The position numbers and the translations under genes are program-made. Below, in pieces: positions 1 through 12,600 of a stretch of DNA of 64,000 nucleotides; positions within the stretch are counted from its first letter, which is position 1; every line of letters starts with the position of its first letter. The stretch spans positions 58,973,400 to 59,037,399 of the forward strand of contig OZ022507.1 of NCBI GenBank assembly GCA_963989385.1. Direction: 5' to 3'. This DNA comes from Ctena decussata. Taxonomy: Eukaryota; Mollusca; Bivalvia; Lucinida; Lucinidae. The notes under the pieces are model-generated. The model was given only the letters and a program-made list of their open reading frames with translations. It ran no database searches and was not told the DNA's origin.

Positions 1-1095
1 GCCGTATCCCAGAGAGTGGGAGAAAGAAAAGAGAAATGATAGACGAGAGAAAAAAATATACAAATAGCCCGCACCCACACCTGCTGCAAGCACAGTAGGT
101 CCTTGCCCCACTTTAATCCAAACAAGTGGGGCGCCCTGGCACTAGAAGTTATAACGAGCACCATCTCTCGACCACCACCCTAGCTGATTATTAGAATCCC
201 CAACAGGCCAGCATCTGAAAAACTCATCTCAGCAGCAAATGGGTACCTGTTGTACCCGTTTCGATTCATGGAGGTTAAAGGCAGGAAAAGGAATAGGATG
301 GGCTTTGTTTTTCATATGCGCTGTGCTCTACATACAGTAGGCCCCTAATACTCACTTTCCTCACTTTTTACCGTGTTACTGTGCCATAGAATTTTGGGGT
401 TTGCGTTTTTGAAGACAGCTGACCTAATCAGCCGACGCACAAGGCAGAAACAACGTCCTCATGGCAACATCGTTACTTGTTCATTTTTTTTTCTTCTTTA
501 AATGTGCCATTGACCAAATGCCAGCGTACACAGTATATGCATTATTTTTTATGTTTTCCTTAAAAAAAACAGACGTGTTACTGTCAGACATTATGAAAGC
601 TTTGCGTTGTTCTAACATTTTGCGGGGTGACAAAGCCTTTCATACTCACTAAAACATTAGGCAACGGCATCAGCCTATATCACATGCAGCAACAAATGAT
701 TAGTTGAAGAATGAATCACTGTAATTTTCCATTGCCTCTATGAGGCTCTGGATGGGGGTCGTGTGGGAGGGGGTGCGGGTACCATCGCGAATCACTAAAA
801 TATCAGGCCATTAATCGCTAATCGTTAAACCCGATCCTGACCCTCCTCAACAAGCGCGATCGACAGAAATCAACGTTTTCCAACATGTTTTGCATTGCTA
901 GTTCATTACAATACAATGTCAGTAATGTCAAAACATTACCATACACCAAACATACCTGCGGAGAACATCTTAAAGTATAGGCATCTTGTACACGATCGCA
1001 AAAACGATGGCTTTCTGAAGAAAAATTACAGAATACAGTTCAAGCAAGGGACATGAAGATATGCAAAACACTAGTCTTAACAGCGATAAGTCGCT
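1..1095. other. no gene recognised
   Basis: AT-rich. Neither the next HAL exon nor a mobile-element end could be identified on either strand. It is probably HAL intron. Confidence 0.5.
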
Positions 1096-1101
1096 GTAGT
1101 A

Positions 1102-1313
1102 CAGTCAACTCTCGATATCTCAAAGTCGAATTTTGTCTCAAACTAATATCTCAAAGTAAATTTTCTAGAAAATTTACTTCGCGATACCAGTAGTTTGAGA
1201 GATCCAGAGTTGAAAAGTAAAGGAACATAGTAAATACCTATCTATCCGAAGTATATTCTTTGGTATAAGAGGGTACTTCAGATATCATTGTTTGGAATAA
1301 CGACTGTCAACTG
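1102..1313. mobile_element. pogo/Tigger-like MITE, degenerate
   Basis: Left end TA-CAGTCAACTCTCGATATC and a diverged right end CTGTCAACTG-TA. The inside pairs AAATTTTCTAGAAAATTT. Resembles 59790-59998. Confidence 0.55.
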
Positions 1314-1449
1314 TACTTTTGTGCAAGGATACTTTATTTTGCATGTTCAAATTTCTACATGTTCATATACCGGTATCCTGTTGGCTGAATAGCAACTGTA
1401 AAACCCTATGGGACATTTTGATCATGGTCTTCAGTGTTTGCTAAAAAAA

Positions 1450-2545
1450 TATGTCTATGCCTTTTATGACGTATACACCACATACACTGGACAAAAAGTT
1501 AGGGATCAAATATTTGACTGAAGCTTGAATCATGAAAAATAAATTTTCTAAAAATAATTTTCTTGTGTTCAATACAGCTGTCAAAGCCGCACAGGGCTGC
1601 AGGAACAATATTGGAATCGGATCACGTGACACACCAGTAGAACCGAATAAACAGACGTACCCCTAAAATTGAAGGGAAAATTTGCATCATAACAAAATCG
1701 AATATCCATGACTCTTGGCTTTAACAATGCAAAACCATTGCCAGTGCTCATCGACACCTCCGGGGGTCTGAATAACTGCATGACAGCTACTCGGTACCCA
1801 TTTGGTAAAGGATAGGGACTCGTTTGCCATTTTTCATGAAAAGCATGAATTAGCTCTCCAGGAGTTTCCTGAAGCTTCTGGTGATTAGAATTGGTGTGAT
1901 GTAACACCTGGCAAGCATGTTCAATCAGATTTAAAACTTGCGATCGACTAGACTTGCCCATACGGACGATAGTTTCTGTCCCAAGCTACTGGTTCATCAC
2001 AATAACACTGTGAGGGTGCGCATGTTTTGTCCATTAAAATGATTAAATGGACCAAATTAAGCGAAAACAGTTAGAAACAGACTTGCGCACTTGCATGCTG
2101 GTTATGAGGCCGGGATTGGTGCGATTCCATGGAAATGCGAGGCAAGGAGAGCTTATTCAGGGCCTTCGTGAAAAATGGTAAACGAGTCCCTAAATGGGTC
2201 TCTGAGGAATTTACCAGAACGAAACCTAGTGGCTGTCATGCAGTTATTCAGGCCCTTAGAGGTCACACTGAGAACTAAAAATGATTTTGAATGGATAAAG
2301 TCACAAATAATGGACACTCATTTTTGTGTATATGCCAATTTTCACTTGGGGTATGCCTGTTTATTCATTCCTGCTGGTGTGTCACATGATCAGACTCCAA
2401 TATGTATCATGCAATCTTTGCAGCGTTGTTAGATGTATTCAACAGAAGAAAATGATTTTTGGAAAATTATTTTTTTCAATATAAAAATTTCAGTCTAATG
2501 TTTGATCCTTAACTTTTTTTGTCCACTATATATGTTGTAATAGTA
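1450..2545. repeat. inverted pair of a degenerate repeat
   Basis: The minus-strand reading of 1480-1960 and the plus-strand reading of 2050-2530 are copies of one another. Both contain GTNGCTGTCATGCAGTTATTC-like DNA (peptide VAVMQLFRP in each) and end in GTCCA next to CATATACA-like sequence. The arms are about 480 nt with many differences, giving a large imperfect foldback. No protein family recognised. Confidence 0.65.
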
Positions 2546-2678
2546 TATTTGACTGGAAGTCAGTCCACTGATAATTTACAAAAGTTGTTGAATGTTTAAT
2601 TGACTTTAACTATTTCTAAAGCAACAGAAACTATCATCAACGCTTATGGCATAATTATTTTAAGTTCTAGATCTGTAC

Positions 2679-2774
2679 CTGCAATTTCAGAAGGATGAGT
2701 TTCTGAGTGGAGTAATGACCTCAGTCTTCTAGCCACCACACCCTGGCCTTTATGTGGTCGAACCTTGTGAATAT
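2679..2774 (-). CDS. HAL: HAL exon 12, last one in the window
   Basis: Acceptor CTTTTTAAAG, then [21 protein letters not shown], continuing [11 protein letters not shown], donor GCAG|GTACAG. The RPH.GQ segment is typical of the family. It ends in phase 1; the following exon was not found. Confidence 0.95.
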
Positions 2775-5700
2775 CTTTAAAAAGAATGGCAAACAATTAT
2801 GCTTTTGTCAACTGAACTGAGTGTTAAAGGTTTGTCGAGGAAGACTAGTTACAAATTACTCAGCTTGAATTTCTTCGAATCATTTCAGTTAAATGCAATT
2901 ACAATTTAAATGCAATTACAATTATAACCACACAAAGACATAAAATGTATAAAAGACGACTGGTTAATGCGTAGTTCCATCCCCATCTGGAAATTAAAAA
3001 CACAAATGTTAGGTGCAGATCACTGGAGAAAATATGTAAGTACTGTGTATGTAAAATTATAAGTACAAAAAAAACAGCTTTATAAATAGTAAATGGATGG
3101 AGTTGTCACAAAACTTGAAAAAGGTCAAACCGAACTTCCGCTTTTGCCGCTTTGAGGAGGTTTGTAATAACTCCAGTTCTTTTACTTCAAAACAAATATT
3201 GTGCACAAATTTACTTCACGTGCATATGGTTCAAAAATATTATACTTAAGGACAAAAGTTCTGCACGGATTTTAAATTAAATCCGTGCAGAAATTTTGTC
3301 CTTAAGAATATTTGCGTAAGCTTGATTATTTTTGGAATTGCGAGTTTACCAGGTCTTTTCATGGTTGGCAAAGATGAAATAAGTATGAATGATTACATGT
3401 GTAGTGACAGAAAGTAAACTTACTGCTGTCAAAAGCACGTGTTGTTCCTTTCAGAACATCCAAGGTCAGCGCTGCAATAATGTCTGCCTGTCGACATATG
3501 GCCCCAGCTCTCTCTACAGCTGTTAAATTAGAGAGTTCATTTTGACAATGAAAGAAACAAACGCAGCAACACTTTCGCCTCTTTAAATATATAGATTCAA
3601 AAGAACCCAGACTTGAGATACACACTGAAATGATCATTAACAGTTACGTTCTATCGTCATACTCGTAATTTTGGCAAGAGCAAAATGAGCCAAGACGTCT
3701 CTAACATTACGGGGACCGATTTCTGTATTATATGTGTGTCTTAGCAACATATCACAATTTTTTTTGAAAAGTAACATTTCGTGTTGGGATCTGGCAAGAA
3801 TTATTAAAAGTCTGATATTTACTGGGTATTACTGGGTATTTCCTTCTGGTAATAAGAGAAACGCACACATACAGTCAAGGGTAACATTAAGAGTTACACA
3901 TTTTGGAAAGTATCGGAGCAAGGACTGCACATTCGAAACGGGCCACAATGAGGTTAAAGTATATCAAAGTAAGGATTGCACATTTGGAATGGGTGGCAAG
4001 GTTTTGGTAAAAAGTGAGTTCAAAAATTCTTCGCTACTATTTAGTGATAACGCAATATTATCCATGGATTCTAAATGTTCTTCAGGGTTGTCCAGAGCCC
4101 GCGTAGCATTTTCATGACCTGCGTTTAATAAGAGTTCAATAGTGTGAATGGGTCATGCACTGACTGACTACTTGGAATGGGATCGCAGGTAGGGTTACAT
4201 ATTTGGAATGTTTTACAGGAAGGATGTACACTAATTGCAGAGTGTCGCAATTTGGATTGCACATAGGATATGTCGCATTCAGAATTGCTTGCTGTATGCA
4301 GAGGCCACGTTCAGTAACCTGATCAGCACTGTGGTACCAGGTTGTACACAATATATTTACAACCTGGTACTAGTGCATCGAACGCCCACCGAGCGCTCAC
4401 GTTGTTGAACGCACCTTGGGACTGCATAGCGAGGGCGTGCCTCACTGAGGATTCCACAGTTGGGTATGTGTTATTAGGACAGTCACATAATAGAATGTGT
4501 CACAGCAATCGTGTACAACTGGAACTCAAGGGTTCGCACATTAACTGGTTTTGTGTTATAAGTAAGGGGTTGCACCAGTAGGAAATAAAGCGCAGGCGAA
4601 TTTATGTTTCCAAGGATTTCAGCTAGGGAAGGGTATTGATTGAAGCGACCGTAAATGAAAAGCCCAGCCTTTAATACAAGAAAATCGGTGGAACCGATGG
4701 ATGCTCCCCGAAGGCTTGGAATAGGACAAAGGGTATCCTGGTGAAGGAGTGATTTTCTCAGTAAACTAAATGCAATTCAAATTGAAAAAAAAAATCTCTT
4801 CAATACTTTTTAGAGCAATGCTCTAGACATGCATACAACTGAGAAAAAATAAGAAGGGAAGTAACTCCAAAATAACTTGGGATACAGTTTTGGTTCTTCT
4901 GCTCTGCACTTCTTGTCATTGCCCTCTATTATCAATATGTGAAGTTTCATTCATGTTCTCTTAAATATGTCTAGAGATATACTCCCGAAAAGCTAAATAA
5001 CTGAAAAAAATAGAAAAATTAGGAAGGGCATTAACTTTGTAATCACGAAAGGTAATGTTGTAGTTCTTATGATCTGCACTTCCTTTCATTACCCACTATC
5101 GATGTGTAAAATGTCATTTAGCTCCCATCAATACTTCCTAAGATATGATCTATACAAGCAAAATAAAGCAAAAAATTAGAAGGGAGCTAACTTCTTAAAT
5201 ACTTATGACAGAGTTATGGTTCTTGTGTTCTGCACTTTCATTCATTGCCCTCTATTAGTGTGTGTAGTTTCATTAAGTTCCCATTTATACTTTTGGAGAT
5301 ATGCACCAGACAAACTTAATATTGAAAAAAAAAACTGGAAAGGGAGCTAACTTCATAAATACTTGTGACAGGGTTACGGTTCTTGTGCATTGCACTTCCT
5401 CTAATTGTCCTCTATCAATGTGTGAAGTTTCATTTAGTTCCCCCTAATAGTTTCAGAGATATGCTCCGGACAAGCAAAATATTGAAAAAAAAAACTGGAA
5501 AGGGAGCTAACTTTGTAAATACTTATGAGAGGGTTACCATTCTTGTGCACTGCACTGCACTCCCTCTCATTGTCCTCTATCAATGTGTGAAGTTTCATTT
5601 AGTTCCCCCCTTATAGTTTCAGAGATATGCTCCGGACAAGCAAAATATTGATAAAACTGGGAAGGGAGCTAACTTTTGAATACTTGTGACAGGGTACGGT

Positions 5701-6622
5701 TCTTGTGCACTGCACTTCCTCTAATTGTCCTCTATCAATGTGTGAAGTTTCATTTAGTCCCCCCTTATACTTTCAGAGATATGCTCCGGACAGGCAAAAT
5801 ACTGAAAAAACTGGAAAGGGAGCTAACTTTGTAAATACTTGTGACAGGGTTATGGTTCTTGTGCACTGCACTTCCCCTTGTCATCCTCTATCAATGTGTG
5901 AAGTTTCATTTAGTTTCCCCTTATACTTTCAGAGATATGCTCCGGACAAAAGTGTGACGGACGGACGGAAGGACGGGCGGACGGACGGACAAAGCGGCAA
6001 CTATATGCTCACCCTTCGGGGAGCATAAAAATCTAGGTATATTACCCTCAGCACCAAGAGATGTAATGAGTTGAGTTCCATTGATTAGAGCGAGACCCTA
6101 CAAGATAATATAGTAATTGAGCCGCGACACGAGAAAACCAACAATGTGGTTGTGCGCCCAGCGCAGACTCAGGTCAGCCTGGGCATCCGCTTGGATCCTT
6201 AGCCACCCTTTAAGCGCTTAGCGAAGAGTCAGATCAGCCTGGGTGGATGCCCAGGCTGATCTGAGTCTGCGCTGGGCGCACAACCACATTGTTGGTTTTG
6301 TCGTGTCGCTGCTCATATCTGCGTTTAGTAATAAATGATAAAACTGTCAGAAACAACAGCCCATTCTGTTGACTAGAAGCAAAATAAATGATTATAACTA
6401 GCTCGCACCTTTTCATTTTTTCAGATCCTTGTGACTAAAATGGACAGAAAAAAATTATTTTGGGTGTTAATGTGTATGGTTAAACCTCAAAGCATTGCTG
6501 CAATCTTTACGAAAAATATAGAATTTACTTCACTGGTAAATGAAGCTCTTCTCACTGGGTGTACTCTTATATAAAAGAACTTGCACTAGGCGATGCTTTT
6601 TTTTAACTCTGAAGTGAGAAAT

Positions 6623-6684
<62 letters not shown>

Positions 6685-9600
6685 TTTCCTGTAAGAGTAT
6701 GCTCAGTGAGAAGGGAGACAATTTTCCCATATCAGGATCATCTTAGACTATATGGAGGGGTATTCATACACATTAATGGGCAATCACAGGAGACAGTTAG
6801 GGTCAAGTCAGGTAAATTCGGACAGCAGGTAAATTCGGACAGTGACTTTTTTCCTTTATACACTGCTGCATACAGGGTGATTTCAAGACGCATTTCTGCG
6901 CTGACCTCAGTAATTGAATTATGAACCATGGAAGATTATTTATATTACTCTTATCTCTCCCCCACTCTGGGTATAATTATCAGCAGCTGCATATAATTAG
7001 TGAGGACACCTGAAAGATCCTCTATAAGTACTGCACTGCCCATGTATTAGAAAAATATTTCACTCTGCATATATTTGAATTGCAAGGAGGAACAAAAATG
7101 ATAAAGCAATAGTTAATCAAATTTGATTTCTTTGACACAAACAGCGGAAATTATAAAACGCATGACTTGACCTTTGAGCAAGCAACATGTTTCTTGCACA
7201 TGACATATCATCTTGTCATGATCATTATTCAATTTATGCCAAATAATTCTGAAATCCCGCCTTGCAGGACAAACTTATAGGCTGGCCACTAAATGTTTTC
7301 ATACACAAAGTTTATGTGCGCAGTGCGGCCTTGCCCATAAGCTAGCTGTTTGTCACGATGATCATTTATGCCATATAATTTTAATACCACCATGCAGGAT
7401 AAAGTTATGGGCATGGCACAGACATGTTTCACTGAAACCCAATATGCCCAAAGTTTAAGTGTGGATTGTGACCTTGACCTTTGAGCTAGCGACATGGTTC
7501 TTGCACATGACACATCGACTTGTCTTGATAATTATTTATGGCAAATAATTTTGAAAGCTCATAATGCAGTACATACGCTCGTAGTAATGGACTGGTGACA
7601 ACCACACTAAAGCCTATGCACAGAGTTTACATGTCTAGTGTGACCTTGATCTTTAAGCAAGCAACATGGTTCTTGCGCGCGTCTTGTCATGATGATCATT
7701 TATGCCAAGTAATTTTGGGATCCCACCATGCAGGACATAGTTACGGACCGGACACGAACATGTTACATCATGTCTATGCACAAAGTTTAAGTGCAGACTG
7801 TGACCTTGACCTCTGAGCTAGCGACATGGCCCTTACACGCAACACACCGTCTTGTTATGATGATCATCTGTGCCAAATACATGTAAGTTTAAGATCCCAC
7901 TATGCAGGTCAAAGTTACGGGTTGGACAAGATTCTGGTAACACAAACACACAGACACATGCACGCACGCACACATACAGGGTAACTCTACATGCCCTTCC
8001 GTCATTTCATGGCGGGGGCATAAAAACAATGTGATATGAATTGTAGAAACTGAAATGATTATTGGACCAGTCCAACAGTTCAGAGCTGACACACTCACAA
8101 AATGTAGAGTCTCTGTTTTATTTCAAATTGAAATATAAAAGTGTTATAATGTCTCCTTTCGAGGGTCTGAAAGTGGAAGAGTTTGGATTTCTTTTCAGTA
8201 TTAATGTAAACTTGTGAAAACATACACATGTGGGTTATTCTTACGAGTAAATGCCTAGGGATTATGAAAAGTCATTTAAGTTTAACTGTCACATTTTGTG
8301 GCAAATTGTAGGTCGATTTGCATTATGTTGTTTCATAAAGAGGGAACATATTTTGGAAAAAAGGACAAGTCGCTCCATAAAATTCAATTTCTTTTTTGAA
8401 ACCCGACGAGCAGTGTATGATAAACAAAGGTGTAGGAATTGATGGGATCCAATACCTGTACATTGTATTTTACCATATATTCAAATTTCTGGTATCAATA
8501 GTGTCCCTTTTGGGTTACCAACTAAAATGACCAAAATCGTTTTTCAAAAGTTTTTATATATAGCTCAAACATTTATTTGCAGCAGTACCTCGCGATAAAA
8601 TAAATTATTTATACCAATGAAAGAACAATGTCGCTTTTCAATCTAATAAATATCTGAACGATTATTTTGATAGATAAAGCTTATTTTCTACTGATCATGT
8701 TCATGAACAAGTAGAAAATAGAACAACATATTTATTTATAGTTATTTTGTATTTTGAAACCTTTGTTGACGCTCATATCACATGTATCTAGCCATAGTTT
8801 CCTGAAGTTCTCCAGCAAAGACTCAGATCAGCGCCGGATTTCACACAGTTTCTCGACATTGTAAGGGTAGCATTACTCAATGCCTTCCCACATGTGTAGC
8901 ACATACTGATACGGCTGTGCAGATTACAATTCCCTGATTAAACTGTATGCACATTGATATTATCTTATCCTGGATTTACATGTGTTCCATAATTTTTGTT
9001 TCAAATAATTCAAATTTCATAAACCATTACCTTTATCATTTTAGCTGCCTGTACGAATGTACAGGAAGAGCTATTGCGTTATCCCCGGCGTCGGCAGCGG
9101 CGTCGGCATCGGCGTTAGCAAAATGTTAAAGTTTTACGTTAAAGTTTTTTAGGTGATGGGCAAGGCGCTGCCAGGCGAGCTATCCTGTCCCGCTGACAGG
9201 TCTTGTTGTTCTTCCTTGCAATTAATATATGCAGAGTGAAATATTTTTCTAATGCGTGGGCAGTGCATTACATATAAGAGGATCTTTCAGGTTTCCTCAC
9301 TAATTATATGCAGCTGCTGATAATTATACCCAGAGTGGGGGAGAGATAAGAGTAATATAATAATCTTCCATGGTTCATAATTCAATTACTGAGTTCAGCG
9401 CAGAAATGCGTCTTGAAATCACCCTGTATGCAGCAGTGTATATGTCAGTCGTTTGGAATTAAACAACATTAACTAGGTAAACAGTGAAAATCCTGATGAG
9501 ACGGCTCATTATGAGCCGTCTCATCTGGATTTTCATTGTTTGCAATGGTATGTTCGAATTTACCTGCTGTCCGAAGTTACCTGATTCGACCCTAAGGAAG

Positions 9601-12600
9601 CAAATGAGTTAGATTATTTTGAAGCGATCTTCTGCAAGATGATTTTATAGCTGCACCTAGTAAAACAGCTATAATTATTTATTAGCAAGCGTTTTCGTGA
9701 AAATATTTGGAGCGACACTGTAATATATCAATGCAAAGTGCATAGGGTATAGTCGGGTAACTTCGGACATGCGGGTAAATTCGGACATACAATTGCAAAC
9801 CATGAAAATCCAGATGAGACGGCTCATAATGAGCCGTCTCATCAGGATTTTCACTGTTTGGCCAGTTATTTTTTATTTAAGTTCCAAACAACTGACATAT
9901 AAAGGAAACAGTGTCAGTGTCCGAATTTCCCCGCTGTCCGAAGTTATCCGACTCTCCCCTAGTTTATCTGTCTTTAATCATCGGCACATAAGGACAAAAT
10001 GTTATCTTGAAGTGCATTTGCATCAAAATGTACTATTAACCTCATCCCATTTTGTCAGGCGAAATCACTTAATTTACCTCGCATTTTCGACAGGCATGCT
10101 TGCACAAAAAGTGTAGACCCAGATCAGATTTCACCAAAGAGCAGTCTAATCTGATAGTGCAGTTAATAAACATTTTATGTTATGACAAGTTAATTTGCCC
10201 ATGATGTAAGAGAGATGAGCCCATAGCAAGACTAATTGAAAATACGAATGTTTACGGTAAGTACGGAATATATAAGTTTATTGTGTCTGTCCGCTTCAGC
10301 AAGGTCTGCTGTGCATGCTATATCCCAGCAGGCACGAGACGTCGAACTGACGTCGCAATGACGTCAACGCGACGTCATCACGTCGCATTGACGTCAGTAC
10401 GACATCATTTCGACAACATCTGCCTGCAGGGATAGTGCATCAGCAAAAGCAATGTTGCAGTTGACAGTACACTGGGAACAGTACACAGAACGCTGCAGGT
10501 AGTACACAGTCAGCATGTGCCCTTTCTATTGTGTATGGCAAAGTACAACAAAGAAATAAAAAATAAGGAAATAATGAACTTACTTCTTTCGGTCCAAGTT
10601 GTATGGGAGTCAGGTCATTTGATTCCAGAACCTGCGGAGAAATATTTTGATAATCGACCACAAATCATTTGTTCGAATTCCGCATGTTATGCCATTCAAA
10701 TCCTTAAGATATTCTTCTTTGCCTTTCTTTTTTCTTCAGTTTAAAGATACTTATTTCAGTCAAATATACATATATAATAACAAATTACAAGCAAGAAGTT
10801 TAATTTTGAAAGTTATTAAAAGCTTACAAGTTCATCTCCTTTTTGTTTGAACCACCTGCCCGAAAGTCCTCTGTACGGGGCTGAGGCAGTATCTATAGAT
10901 ATACATGTAGATATATGTAGTTCATACTGCTAGATATATTATATTGAGCAAAAGTAAATAGTTACATTTTTTAAGAGGCAGATTGTAGCTTAACACAATG
11001 GTAGATTTTAGCCAACGGGTTTTGCAGCATTAGGACGTCTTCCGATTTTTCTTTCTAGCTTGTCGCAATGCATCCGATTCTCGCTTTGTTTAATACGTTT
11101 TGCATTTATTTTGATAGGCATAATTTTTGACATGTGTTCTGGTTACAAAATAAATGATACACTTCTAAGGCCCCCACAGCGTGTAATCTGAATCGTATCG
11201 CGAGAAAATGATTTATTACAAAACTGTAAAATCATAAATTTACTCGTCAGCACAAGGCACTACTGGATGACTTGTGATTTAACGGCCTTTTCAACACTAC
11301 TTCATTCACATGAGGACGATGGAGCAGTGACAATAAAAGTTTGTGTGCAATGCAGTGGTGCAAAGGTACCTCGTCACATTATAGTTGAAAAAAAAACGCC
11401 TCGATCGAACCCGGTAATGGCTTAGTGGGCCAGCGCTCAATCCACTGAGCTATTGGTAATAGGCTGTAAAAGAAATAGTTGAAATTAGCCATATTTTCAT
11501 ATTTCTGTTACCAATAGTTCAGTGGACTGAGCGCAGTGCTATAAGGTGTAGCAGTTTGTGAAACAACTAAACATGTAAAGCGGCATAACATTAACATACA
11601 TATTTGGCGTCAGCCCAGCCACTTCTGGGACTCCACATTTTGCCTTCTCCCATCATTCCTAGAGCTAAATGAGCTAGAGGGGCAAGATCTCCACTGGCCC
11701 CGACTGTGCCCTTTTCAGGGACCCATGGTAAACAGGAAGCTGCAACAGATAGAATAATGATGCTTATTACAAAAGTGTATAGCATGTATCCACCAGAGTA
11801 TTCCTTTTTCTTCGATATGAGATTGACCAGTATGCAAATCATTCAACAATTAGACCCGGCCTCCTTGGCAAGTGGTTAAACTGGCTGATGATCATTATCA
11901 TTGCTTTAGGATCGAGACTTGCTCTGAGAACAGACAGACTTGCTCGGAGAACATATTTGCTCGCAGAAGGGATTGTGATTTTTTGCGGGAACTCCTGATT
12001 TCCCCTAACTTTGAATATCAAAAGCTTGGCTGAGCGCCTTAGGGTTTATAGTAGGATGCTCTTCAGGTAAAACTTGTTTTATTAAAACTTTATGTTGGGA
12101 AAAAATAAGACACCGCTGACAATCATAGTAAAAGATGACAACAGAAGCATTGCCCTGGAAAGATCAGTCATAAATTACTGGGTGCTTAAATCGTCTTTGC
12201 ATGCGCATAGCCTTCGCCCTGGGTTCTGTTGTGGTTTATTAATACTGTTTTTCGATCCAGTGAAGGTCCTCCAACCTATCAATAGCTTAAAACTTCAAAC
12301 ATACCGTATTAATCTTAAAAAACACCCCTGCTCAAATAAACGCCCCCTGTTTTTTTTTTCGAAAATGTTATATCAACTTGCATGAATGCTTGTTTGCTTC
12401 TCCGAGTTAGGAAGCTATCTGAATGGGGTCTAATCTAAATAGAAAGAATTTGCTCCTAGAGGAGCAAATTCTTTCCTTTAAGAGTTGACCCATACTGAGA
12501 AGGGAGGCAAATAACAGAGTTGCTTCCTCTGAAAGTATATCCATCACCTTTATATTGCTTATTACAGGTATTTTGACAGTGGCTGAACTACTGCACTGTA

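Larger units (their letters stand above)
6790..9600. mobile_element. 2.8-kb element with ~250-bp inverted ends (HAL intron)
   Basis: The left end TTAGGGTCAAGTCAGGTAAA and the right end (read inverted) TTAGGGTCGAATCAGGTAAC match, and the match continues for about 250 bp (6798-7080 against 9225-9600), including ATCTTCCATGGTTCATAATT. Each end has doubled GGTAAATTCGGACA units. The right arm carries an extra hairpin at 9483-9545. The interior holds the tandem monomers at 7162-8025 and an AT-rich stretch with no gene (8100-9220). Confidence 0.75.

Noticed and set aside
1581..1961. 126-codon minus-strand frame
   Set aside because: Belongs to one arm of a degenerate inverted repeat; the copy in the other arm is broken and no family is known.
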